Source: TMED23 sp964566055 (lineage in GTDB: Bacteria; Pseudomonadota; Alphaproteobacteria; Rhodospirillales; UBA2165). From it: a stretch of DNA of 64,000 nucleotides. Positions 52,514-60,397 of the stretch are shown here, piece after piece. Position 1 is the first letter of the stretch. Each line of letters opens with the position of its first letter. The translations under genes were made by a program, and so were the position numbers. The stretch covers positions 1-64,000 of the forward strand of contig CAZMHI010000002.1 in assembly GCA_964566055.1 (NCBI GenBank), in the 5' to 3' direction. A model generated the notes under the pieces. It was not told where the DNA came from. It did no database searches and was given only the letters and a program-made list of their open reading frames with translations.

Positions 52514-53554
52514 CTACTGACCTGACCGCCAATCCGCTTCACTCCGATTAGAGCTTTCTTTTAGCAACTCAGGATGAACATAACATTTATCGAGATTGAG
52601 ATAATTGTCATGCAGCACCCACTCCCGGAAAGCCGCATCTTCGGCAAAGCTTTGTAAATGCGTTGCGATGCCTTCGATCAGCCCCTCTTCAATGATTTGC
52701 AAAAGTTTCTCCGGCGCCTGCTCAGGATTTCGGAAATAGCGCAAGGCCATGTGCCTGAACTCTTCCTCGCCCGGCAGCTCGTAAGGCCCACCCATTTGGC
52801 GCAGGGTTTGAAAAGACCGCGCAAAGCCGGCGGTAGTAAACTTGGACTTTATTGCCTCCAAGGTGACTCGATTAGCGGATATTTGATGCTCAACAGAGAC
52901 TTCAGGATGATAAAGCACGGTATATCCGAGCGCCTCGACCGAGCGGCCAACATGAATCTCTCCATCTCCATAGAATTTCAGCAACTGACCCGGCATGGCG
53001 CAAGGATGAAAGCCATGGATTTCTTCGAGGCAGGATTTCCGCACGGTAAAATTACTGCCCCAAACGAAATTACCGGGGATTTCTCTGATTTCATTACCGC
53101 AATCCAGCAAGCCAAAGGCCGGCAAGGTCTGAGCGCCGGGATCACCGAGCGTTAAATGTTCGAGCCAGTCCGGCGGCGCGGTATCAAAGTCGAGTTTGAT
53201 CGGTCCGGTTGCCAGACCTACTTCGGGGTTCTGATAGGCATCCTGAATACCGGAAAGCCAGCTCGAGTCGGGACAGACATCGTCATCAATGAAACAGGTA
53301 ATATCCCCTTCAGCGATTTCCAGCGCCCGATGCCAGCCCACCAGCTGCCCCGGTCGGGCATCATATATAAAAGTAAAGTTCTCGAATTGAGCCGCAAAAG
53401 TGTTACAAATTTCTTTGGTGTGATCGGTTGAACCGTTATCCGCAACAATGACTTCGAAATCCGCTTTGGGAAAATCCTGCCCGGCCAAAGCTTGCAGGCC
53501 CCGGGCCAAATGATCGGCGCGGTTTACGGTCGTTATGGTGACAGTGATATCCAT
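52514..53554 (-). CDS. Family 2 glycosyltransferase
   Basis: A 346-residue GT-A enzyme. The nucleotide-sugar-binding start ITVTITTVNRADHLARGLQAL, VIVADNGSTDHT and the metal-binding DxD-like CFIDDDVCPDSSWL (about 88-101) are present, followed by an acceptor-side GNFVWGSNFTVRKSCL and a C-terminal tail of about 120 residues. It is the middle gene of three consecutive glycosylation genes, separated from neighbours by three and seven bases. No membrane segments are seen, so it acts on a cytoplasmic lipid-linked or protein acceptor. Confidence 0.88.
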   Translation of the reverse strand: MDITVTITTVNRADHLARGLQALAGQDFPKADFEVIVADNGSTDHTKEICNTFAAQFENFTFIYDARPGQLVGWHRALEIAEGDITCFIDDDVCPDSSWLSGIQDAYQNPEVGLATGPIKLDFDTAPPDWLEHLTLGDPGAQTLPAFGLLDCGNEIREIPGNFVWGSNFTVRKSCLEEIHGFHPCAMPGQLLKFYGDGEIHVGRSVEALGYTVLYHPEVSVEHQISANRVTLEAIKSKFTTAGFARSFQTLRQMGGPYELPGEEEFRHMALRYFRNPEQAPEKLLQIIEEGLIEGIATHLQSFAEDAAFREWVLHDNYLNLDKCYVHPELLKESSNRSEADWRSGQ

Positions 53555-53561
53555 GGCAGCG

Positions 53562-55685
53562 CTAGTGTGCCGCGTTCTGCATCATCTGGTCAAATGCTTC
53601 GCTGATCCAGGCTGGCAGTAATTGGCGATGTTCCTGGACAACTGCCACGGCAGCGGGGTCAAGTGGCAGCAACTCACCGGAAGCCTCCCCCACCCTGAGA
53701 TGATACAAAGCCCATTGCTGCAAAAGAGCCTTTGCTTCGTCTTCCCTGCCCACGGCCAATTCAGCCATGACGCCGAAAGGCAATAGCTGACGCAATTCAG
53801 GTGGGTACAAATTAACAGCCTGATAGAACGCCGCCAGAATTTCCGCCGGTTCTGCCTCAAGCTGGGCTAGAACTTTGGCCAAGTTGCGATGGGCTGGAAA
53901 GTTAGCTGAAGAAAGTGCCACAGCTTTCTCGAAGAAGGCGCGCGCCTCCTGTGCTTGGTCGGTTTCAAAGGCCAACACGCCAAGATAAGTCAGACCCGCA
54001 CTTTGGATCATTGCTTGCGCAGTTCCCGGGTCATTAAGCGCTGCCTGAAAATAAGCACCATAAGGAAACATATCCGAGAGTGGTTGCAGGCGATGGCTGA
54101 GCAAGGCGTCTTTGGGGTCATACTGCAGCTGCTCACTTGAGCGCGCTAATTCACCAAATATCGCTGAAGCTTCGGGTTTGGCGCCAAATGTCCAAAGTGC
54201 GCGTGCGGCATTAAATTTCAGCACCATATTATCCGGAAATTCTTCTTGGCCCAGGCCATAGGTATCAAGGGCATAACGGGCAAGTTGTTCATTGCCGCCC
54301 CCCATGGTCGCCGCATAAAACGCCGCTCCGGCGGCAAAGTTAAAATGCGCCACGGACTTGCTTTTTTGCGCCAAATTGAATTTAGCAATAGCCGTGTAGA
54401 CTTCAATCGCCTCCTCCGGAGAGTAGCCACGAAGCTCGGCTGGCACCACCGTTGTCGTGTCCACTGGCACCTTGGGAAGATCCGCTAAAATCGATTGGAA
54501 CAGGCAAAATTTAATCAGCCGCTGGTCAAGCGCCGGACGCGGCCAGAAAAGATCAGTAAATTGATCACCGAATTGGCCTGACTGGCTAATATAGGATTGG
54601 CGGCGCTCAGTATAATTAGCGATTTGATCCAGGGCCTTTCTCTCAGGCGTAGCTGAGTTAACGCTGATGAGTCCCGCTTCATCACCCCCCAGTAATTCAC
54701 CGGTGGTCAATTTTTCGGGCGACAACACAAAGCTCCGTTGCCTCAGCGCATCAATCCCCCGGGTCTGCAAACCGCCGGCATAACGCCAAAAGAGCGGCAC
54801 AAATTTGCTTTGACGCATCATCTCAACGAAATCCGTTTCAGCGAGGTAGCCATCCCGAATGGAGATATTTAAATCAGGTTCATCAAGCGTCGCCAGGCGA
54901 TAGAGGAATTGCGCCTTGTCCGGCATGTAGGGCACAAAAGCGCGGCCGGTATAACCAATGTCGAATTTTTTTTCTTCTCCCGGCGATTCGAATTCATCAC
55001 TACGTCCATAGGTCTCATGACCTGGGAAAGAAGCAACGCGTGCTTCATAGTGAGATGCCAATTCGATATGCTCGCCAGCGCTATTGGCAACCAACACCGT
55101 CGCCCGTGCCATATCCTGCTCACGGGTGGCATAGAAAAAATCGTGATCCCCCACCCAAAAAACTGTGGGGCAATCCTGTTCAAACACATCACCTGGCAAA
55201 TGGGCACCGAAGGCGCCCAGACTAAGAATTAAATCTAACCTGGGGTACTTTTTTTCCGCGGGATTGCCAAAATCTTCCGGCTCAACAATTTCATGGTTAA
55301 TCTTGATATTACCAAAACTCTCGATGCCCTCCACTTTTAGCATGGTGTAGAGCAGGATTTCAGCACCCTCTGAAATTAATTTGGCGAGGTGATCCGGCGC
55401 TTCGCCATCTAGCTCTGTTAAAATTGCCAACGCGGCCTCATCTTCACCGATACACCACAGCCCATATGCCTGGATCAGTTTAGACTGATCAGTTAGTGCC
55501 TCGATTTCTGCCAGTTCAGCGAGGCCGCCATCAATGGCCCCGCACATAATCCGCGCCGAAGCTTTGGTCTCGGGCTTTGTCGCTGTATGAAAAGCGTAAG
55601 CGTAGTTACCATTTTCCAACAATTGTTCTGAGGTCTCGGTGGTCTCAGGCAGTGCCGGGAGGTTTAGAACAGGATCAATTGGCAC
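53562..55685 (-). CDS. TPR protein with glycosyltransferase-like N-terminal half
   Basis: A 707-residue cytoplasmic protein. Residues about 140-345 look like a degenerate GT-B/CgeB-type transferase (LDLILSLGAFGAHLPGDVFEQD, CPTVFWVGDHDFFYATREQD, FDIGYTGRAFVPYMPDKAQFLYRL, LQTRGIDALRQRSFVLSP). The C-terminal part (about 390-700) consists of TPR-like helix pairs (YAL.TYGLG.EEFPDNMVLKFNAARALWTFG; FETDQAQEARAFFEKAVALSSANFPAHRNLAKVLAQL). Such a layout fits an O-linked or surface-polymer glycosyltransferase with a protein-binding solenoid. It begins six bases after the Mth938-like gene and is followed by GT2 seven bases later. Confidence 0.75.
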   Translation of the reverse strand: MPIDPVLNLPALPETTETSEQLLENGNYAYAFHTATKPETKASARIMCGAIDGGLAELAEIEALTDQSKLIQAYGLWCIGEDEAALAILTELDGEAPDHLAKLISEGAEILLYTMLKVEGIESFGNIKINHEIVEPEDFGNPAEKKYPRLDLILSLGAFGAHLPGDVFEQDCPTVFWVGDHDFFYATREQDMARATVLVANSAGEHIELASHYEARVASFPGHETYGRSDEFESPGEEKKFDIGYTGRAFVPYMPDKAQFLYRLATLDEPDLNISIRDGYLAETDFVEMMRQSKFVPLFWRYAGGLQTRGIDALRQRSFVLSPEKLTTGELLGGDEAGLISVNSATPERKALDQIANYTERRQSYISQSGQFGDQFTDLFWPRPALDQRLIKFCLFQSILADLPKVPVDTTTVVPAELRGYSPEEAIEVYTAIAKFNLAQKSKSVAHFNFAAGAAFYAATMGGGNEQLARYALDTYGLGQEEFPDNMVLKFNAARALWTFGAKPEASAIFGELARSSEQLQYDPKDALLSHRLQPLSDMFPYGAYFQAALNDPGTAQAMIQSAGLTYLGVLAFETDQAQEARAFFEKAVALSSANFPAHRNLAKVLAQLEAEPAEILAAFYQAVNLYPPELRQLLPFGVMAELAVGREDEAKALLQQWALYHLRVGEASGELLPLDPAAVAVVQEHRQLLPAWISEAFDQMMQNAAH

Positions 55686-55691
55686 GGGATT

Positions 55692-56075
55692 TTACTCGAC
55701 CGGAATGAGTGCTGCGGCCACCCGCCGGTCTTCTGTCGTCAGCACGTTGAAGGTCCTGCAGGCGGCACCCGTATCCAAGGGCTCGATCACAATACCGCTG
55801 CCTTTTAACGCATCCCGAAGCGCAGGTGGGACGAGTGCCATAGCCTTGCCGCACCCGATCAGCAAAATATCAATGGCAACATCAGATTCGATGACCTCTG
55901 CCAACGCGGCAACGCTCAGCTCTTCAATTGAAGACACGGACCAGGCGATGGTTTTTTCAGGAAATACCAGAATTGGGGACTCGAAAACTTCGTCACTGAC
56001 CCGAAAGCGAAGATCGCCATAGCTTTGAATGATTTGCCGGCCAACAGGAACTGACGGTGTAATATCGAGTGACAT
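55692..56075 (-). CDS. Mth938-domain protein (NDUFAF3-like, DUF498)
   Basis: A 127-residue protein with the Mth938/NDUFAF3 pattern: IQSYGDLRFRVSDEVFESPILVFPEKTIAW, then IDILLIGCGKAMALVPPALRDAL and IEPLDTGAACRTFNVLTTEDRRVAAALIPV. The mitochondrial homologue NDUFAF3 assembles complex I together with NDUFAF6 and others. Bacterial members have no assigned activity. It lies 37 bases after secF, the standard alphaproteobacterial position, and six bases before the first glycosylation gene. A second complex I assembly-like gene (NDUFAF6 type) is at 44520. Confidence 0.85.
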   Translation of the reverse strand: MSLDITPSVPVGRQIIQSYGDLRFRVSDEVFESPILVFPEKTIAWSVSSIEELSVAALAEVIESDVAIDILLIGCGKAMALVPPALRDALKGSGIVIEPLDTGAACRTFNVLTTEDRRVAAALIPVE

Positions 56076-56112
56076 GGACCGTCTTCTCCCTTTTTAGCTA
56101 GGTTCGCTTAAC

Positions 56113-57060
56113 TTAAGAGGAGGATATCTCTTCCGCGACCTCTTTGTCACTTTTTACCCGCGCAGTGCCTCGATTGACGTTGAGATAAAGCAACAATGGT
56201 ACGGCCAAGCAGATCGAAGAATAGGTACCGACGATTACACCCCAGATCATAGCGAAACTAAAGCCACGGATCACCTCACCACCCAAAATGTAAAGCGACA
56301 ACAGCGCCAGCAAGGTGGTCGCCGACGTCATCACCGTCCGGGACAAAGTTTCATTGATCGAATTATTCAGCAATTCAGGTAACGAAAGTGTTTTATATTT
56401 GCGCAGATTTTCCCGCACCCGGTCATAGACCACCACCGTATCATTGATAGAATAACCGGCAATCGTCAGGATCGCCGCCACGGTTGAGAGGTTAAACTCA
56501 ATGCCTGTCAGGGCGAAAATACCGATGGTCGTTAGCACGTCATGGGTCAGCGCAATAATAGCGCCGAGGCCAAACTGCCATTCGAAACGGAACCAGATAT
56601 AGATTAAGATGCCAATCATGGCCAAGACCACGGCCAGCACGCCATCACGGAACAATTCTTCACTGACTTTAGGCCCGACGAATTCGGTGCGCCGGTATTC
56701 GACACCCGGTCCGAGCGCTTGCTTGACCTTATCAATGGCCGCTTGCTGAGCTTTCTCGCCGCCTTCCTGTTTTTGCACCCGGATCAGGATATCGGTCGGG
56801 GCGCCAAATTCCTGCAGCGCGACTTCACCTAACCCTAGATTAGAGAGTTGCTGGCGCATCTCACCCAGCTTGCCGGCTTTATCAACCCGCACCTCGATCA
56901 AAATACCACCTTGGAAATCGATGCCATAATTGAGATCTTTGGCGACAAATAGTGAGATTGACGTCAGGATCAGCAACACTGAAAAGGCAAAATAGATCGT
57001 GCGTCTGCCGATAAAATTCAGGTTTGGTTTGATGGGGACTAGATTTAATGGTTTCATCAT
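56113..57060 (-). CDS. secF: Protein translocase subunit SecF
   Basis: SecF, with SecD, uses the proton gradient to pull exported proteins across the membrane. The 315-residue protein has six membrane helices: N-terminal FGRRTIYFAFSVLLIL-like TM1 and DLNYGIDFQGGILIEVRV (the SecF signature GIDFxGG) then the periplasmic loop. TM4 carries ILTIAGYSINDTVVVYDRVRENLRK, with the conserved Asp/Arg of the D-R gate. The order secD-secF with a six-base gap is conserved. A basic tail follows TM6. Confidence 0.95.
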   Translation of the reverse strand: MMKPLNLVPIKPNLNFIGRRTIYFAFSVLLILTSISLFVAKDLNYGIDFQGGILIEVRVDKAGKLGEMRQQLSNLGLGEVALQEFGAPTDILIRVQKQEGGEKAQQAAIDKVKQALGPGVEYRRTEFVGPKVSEELFRDGVLAVVLAMIGILIYIWFRFEWQFGLGAIIALTHDVLTTIGIFALTGIEFNLSTVAAILTIAGYSINDTVVVYDRVRENLRKYKTLSLPELLNNSINETLSRTVMTSATTLLALLSLYILGGEVIRGFSFAMIWGVIVGTYSSICLAVPLLLYLNVNRGTARVKSDKEVAEEISSS

Positions 57061-57066
57061 CCCCTC

Positions 57067-58647
57067 CTATATCGGCACTTCGCTGACGCGGCGGCTTTTA
57101 ATCCACGCCACAACCAGCAAACGGGTGAGCATAATCGCCGTAAACATCGAGGTGACAATACCGATCGACAGTGTAACGGCGAAACCACGCACCGGACCTG
57201 AGCCAAAGTAGAACAGGATCAGCGCGGCAATAAGCGTAGTTAAGTTGGCATCAATGATGGTTGTGATGGCGCGACTGTAACCGGCATCAATTGCCGATAT
57301 CGGCGTTCGCCCGGCCCGTACTTCTTCCCGGATGCGTTCAAACACCAAGACATTGGCGTCCACTGCCATACCGATAGTCAGCACGATACCGGCGATACCC
57401 GGCAAGGTCAGCGTTGCTTGCAACAGCGATAAGCCACCCAAAATGAGCACCATATTGACCAGCAGCGCAACATCGGCAAAAAGGCCAAATACGCCATAAG
57501 TGATGACCATAAAGATGACGACCAGGATCAGGCCGATGATCGAAGCTATTTTACCGGCAGCAATGGAATCAGCACCGAGCCCCGGACCCACCGAGCGTTC
57601 TTCCAAAATCGTCAAAGGCGCCGGTAAAGCACCCGCGCGCAGCAACAAAGCTAAATCCTGCGCTTCAGAAATCGTGAAGTTACCACTGATCTGGCCGCTG
57701 CCGCCAAGAATGGGCTCCCGAATAACCGGCGCGGTAATAACTTTACCATCAAGCACCACGGCAAAAGGCCGGTTTACATTGGCTTTGGTAACGTCACCAA
57801 ATTTTTTGCCGCCCAAGGTATCAAAGCGGAAATTAACAATCGGCTCACCAGTGCGGCTGTCAAAGGAAGGCTGAGAATCAATCAGACGGTCACCACCGAC
57901 GGCAATACGTTTCCGCACCAAATAGCGTTGAGCCTGGTTACGATCTGCATTCGCCTGAGCTGAAGGCAATAACATTGAGCCCGGCGGGATGCGCCCTTGC
58001 AGGGCTTCCGCCATAGAGCCTTTGTGATCCAGCAAGTGGAAAGACATTTTAGCTGTCCGGCCAAGTAATCGTTTCACCCGCTCCGGATCATCGACGCCTG
58101 GCAGCTGGACCAGGATGCGATCCTGGCCTTGGCGCTGAATGGTCGGCTCCCGCGTGCCGGTCTCATCGATCCGGCGGCGGACAATTTCAATACTTTGATT
58201 GATGGCGGCATTTTTAATTTCCCGCAAAGCCTGTTCGGTAAATTGAACCGTCACCCGATTACCTTCGGCAACAACTTCCAAGTTACTTTCAACGCCTTCG
58301 GATAATTTTCGGGCCTTCTCCAGCTCGGTTGACTTCCGCACCATAAAGGTCACGCTCTCGCCGCGCTGACCCAGCCCGGTATAGCGAATTCGGTCTTTGC
58401 GCAAAGCGATACGCACGCCATCGACCAGACCTTCGAGGCGCTCACGCACCACACTATTAATTTCAACTTCAAGCAGCAGGTGAGAACCACCCTGCAGATC
58501 AAGTCCTAGGTTTACTTGTTCATGGGGCAGCCAGCTTGGCAGGCCTTCCGCTGTTTGCCGGTCGAGCAAATTCGGCGCAGCAAAAGCCAAACCCAGAATG
58601 ACAATCCCGAGAATGATGGAAACTTTCCATTTGGAAAAATGAACCAT
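57067..58647 (-). CDS. secD: Protein translocase subunit SecD
   Basis: A 526-residue SecD. TM1 (VSIILGIVILGLAFAAPNLL) is followed by the large periplasmic P1 head domain (GLDLQGGSHLLLEV motif; TREPTIQRQGQDRILVQLPGV), then five membrane helices with the gate motif AGIVLTIGMAVDANVLVFERIREE. Length is below the about 615 of E. coli SecD but normal for Alphaproteobacteria. It is 18 bases after yajC and six before secF. These three genes form the conserved accessory complex of SecYEG. Confidence 0.95.
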   Translation of the reverse strand: MVHFSKWKVSIILGIVILGLAFAAPNLLDRQTAEGLPSWLPHEQVNLGLDLQGGSHLLLEVEINSVVRERLEGLVDGVRIALRKDRIRYTGLGQRGESVTFMVRKSTELEKARKLSEGVESNLEVVAEGNRVTVQFTEQALREIKNAAINQSIEIVRRRIDETGTREPTIQRQGQDRILVQLPGVDDPERVKRLLGRTAKMSFHLLDHKGSMAEALQGRIPPGSMLLPSAQANADRNQAQRYLVRKRIAVGGDRLIDSQPSFDSRTGEPIVNFRFDTLGGKKFGDVTKANVNRPFAVVLDGKVITAPVIREPILGGSGQISGNFTISEAQDLALLLRAGALPAPLTILEERSVGPGLGADSIAAGKIASIIGLILVVIFMVITYGVFGLFADVALLVNMVLILGGLSLLQATLTLPGIAGIVLTIGMAVDANVLVFERIREEVRAGRTPISAIDAGYSRAITTIIDANLTTLIAALILFYFGSGPVRGFAVTLSIGIVTSMFTAIMLTRLLVVAWIKSRRVSEVPI

Positions 58648-58665
58648 GTGACGGAGCTGGCTACT

Positions 58666-59064
58666 CTATTTTTTGCCGCCGCCCAGCAACTTACCCATCA
58701 AGCCGCCGCCACCTTGTTCATTGGCTGGGGCTGGAGCAGCATCACCTGAGGCGGGCTGAGATTTCGACTGAACACTGGCGAGTAATGAACGCTGCACCCG
58801 GATTTTGATACCTTCGGCGATTTCAACAGCCAATTCTTCGTCGTTTACGACTTTGGTCACTGTACCCATAATGCCACCACCGGTGACAACTTTGTCGCCA
58901 CGGCGGACGGCGCCAAGCATTTCACGGTGTTGTTTTGCGCGTTTTTGCTGTGGTCTGATCAACAGAAAGTAAAAAACCACAAAAATCAAAACCAGCGGCA
59001 ACAGTGTAGCGAAACCGCCTTCTGCACCACCTGCGGCTTGCGCATAAGCTGGCGAAATAAACAT
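58666..59064 (-). CDS. yajC: Preprotein translocase accessory subunit YajC
   Basis: A 132-residue single-span protein. Short N-terminus MFISPAYAQ then TLLPLVLIFVVFYFLLIRPQQKRAKQHREML, the hallmark TM and RPQQKR boundary of YajC; then a cytoplasmic domain with GDKVVTGGGIMGTVTKV. A Gly-rich basic tail ends the protein. The ATG at 59064, behind GGGAG, is chosen over one six codons upstream. It heads the secDF operon and, through near-zero gaps, possibly the downstream glycosylation genes. Confidence 0.93.
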   Translation of the reverse strand: MFISPAYAQAAGGAEGGFATLLPLVLIFVVFYFLLIRPQQKRAKQHREMLGAVRRGDKVVTGGGIMGTVTKVVNDEELAVEIAEGIKIRVQRSLLASVQSKSQPASGDAAPAPANEQGGGGLMGKLLGGGKK

Positions 59065-59137
59065 GTAAAGCTCCCTAAACAATAACGATGCGCGGAATAT
59101 AGCCCGCTACGCCATCAATGCAATCGTAAAGCGCTGA

Positions 59138-59182
59138 TTTTCACAAAAAATTGGTGATCAATGGTGATCAAAATTGTGAAAA
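59138..59182. repeat. Nested repeat: tandem 10-mers inside an inverted repeat, upstream of yajC
   Basis: TTTTCACAA (59138-59146) and TTGTGAAAA (59174-59182) are perfect 9-bp inverted arms. Between them two identical copies of TGGTGATCAA stand head to tail (59152-59161 and 59162-59171), each containing the palindrome TGATCA. The element lies 74-118 bases upstream of the yajC start, in the gap to the TRAP terminator. It looks like a compound operator. Confidence 0.75.
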
Positions 59183-59247
59183 AGTAAAATGCCAGCCGAG
59201 ATGTAATGGCAATGATTTTCCGATACTGCTCTAAAAGCATATCGGTA

Positions 59248-59282
59248 TAAAAAAAAAGCCGCTCCATTCAAGAGCGGCTTTT
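59248..59282 (-). terminator. Strong terminator after the TRAP binding-protein gene
   Basis: GCCGCTC (59258-59264) and GAGCGGC (59272-59278) form a 7-bp stem, extended by A/T pairs and with a seven-base loop. On the minus strand it is followed by about ten T, just 20 bases after the TAXI gene stop. It isolates the TRAP operon from yajC. Confidence 0.9.
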
Positions 59283-59301
59283 AATTTTGTTACAGGCTAA
59301 C

Positions 59302-60318
59302 CTACATCACGTTGGCCGGAATTTTTAGTCCGATTTCCTTGTAATATTTCAAGGCTCCCGGATGTAATTTGTGGTTTGCTGATTTGAATATATTCTCTTT
59401 GTTGATAGCATCTTTTGCCCACTTAGCAACTGAATGCATTTCGTCAATATGTTCCCAAAAAGTCTTCGTCATTTTATAGATGACATCTTCAGGAATACCT
59501 TTTCTGGTATAAAGCCCAACCCAAGCCGCTAAAGTTTGCGTTGGTTTTGTATTGGTTTGATTGGCGCCATAAATATCGGGCGCAAACTGAGCTCTAGAGC
59601 GGCCAGGAATTTTCATGGTTGCCTTCATTTTTGGCAAACTCCAATCGGCATCTCCGGCACCTAAGAAACGAATTTTGTTGGTCAGCGTTAATTGCGAAAA
59701 ACTGGCCGCAGGATGATTTGACGCGTTGGTATACATATCCAATTGCTTATCTTGGAAGGCTTGCCAAGCCGCGCTGAAACCAAGTTTCACGGCTGTGTAA
59801 TCTTTATTCATTTTCAAACCCGTCACAGCCTCAATAAACCCGGCTGCAACAACTTTTTGAACGCCAACCGGCGGGCCGACAAATACCCTTTTGCCTTTAA
59901 GATCAAACAGGGTTTTTATGCCGGAGCTGTCATAGGTCGCAAAGTTATAAGTGCCGATGCGGTAGTTAAAAATAGACCGCAGATTATTAGCCAGCGCAGG
60001 TGCATTTTTGACTTTTTTGAACATGGCCTTGCCTTTAGACATCAAAAACATCAAAGAAGGCGCACCAAAAAACAAGTCAGTTTTGCCGTTTGCAGCATCT
60101 AAGGCATGTCGAGGCGCCGCACCAGTCGCATTAACTTGAATCTCAATATCCTTATTGTATTTCTGAACAATCTTGGCAAAAGTCGTATTAAGCGCAAAAG
60201 GTGTCGGCACGCTAATTGTCGACATCTTGTAAAAATCTTTTGCCTGCGCACTGCCAAAGGTCATACACGCAGCAGCGGCCATCGAAATAATTTGAATCTT
60301 TCTAACGTTAGAATACAT
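59302..60318 (-). CDS. TAXI-family TRAP transporter solute-binding protein
   Basis: A 338-residue exported binding protein of the TAXI class. Signal peptide about 5-28 (IQIISMAAAACMTFGSAQA). The mature domain shows KIVQKYNKDIEIQVNATGA, DLFFGAPSLMFLM, LFDLKGKRVFVGPPVGVQKVVA, and LGFSAAWQAFQDKQLDMY, the TAXI pattern. The ATG at 60318 with AGGGAG six bases upstream is chosen; an ATG 33 bases further upstream lacks this. It follows the fused permease gene after 79 bases. TAXI-TRAP systems import organic acids or amino acids using an ion gradient; the ligand is unknown. Confidence 0.88.
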   Translation of the reverse strand: MYSNVRKIQIISMAAAACMTFGSAQAKDFYKMSTISVPTPFALNTTFAKIVQKYNKDIEIQVNATGAAPRHALDAANGKTDLFFGAPSLMFLMSKGKAMFKKVKNAPALANNLRSIFNYRIGTYNFATYDSSGIKTLFDLKGKRVFVGPPVGVQKVVAAGFIEAVTGLKMNKDYTAVKLGFSAAWQAFQDKQLDMYTNASNHPAASFSQLTLTNKIRFLGAGDADWSLPKMKATMKIPGRSRAQFAPDIYGANQTNTKPTQTLAAWVGLYTRKGIPEDVIYKMTKTFWEHIDEMHSVAKWAKDAINKENIFKSANHKLHPGALKYYKEIGLKIPANVM

Positions 60319-60397
60319 AGCAATCTCCCTGTCTCTATTTTTGTGTTTCAATGTTAGCTCAGTATTACTTACAAAAGCTACAGATAAAAAAGGCTAA

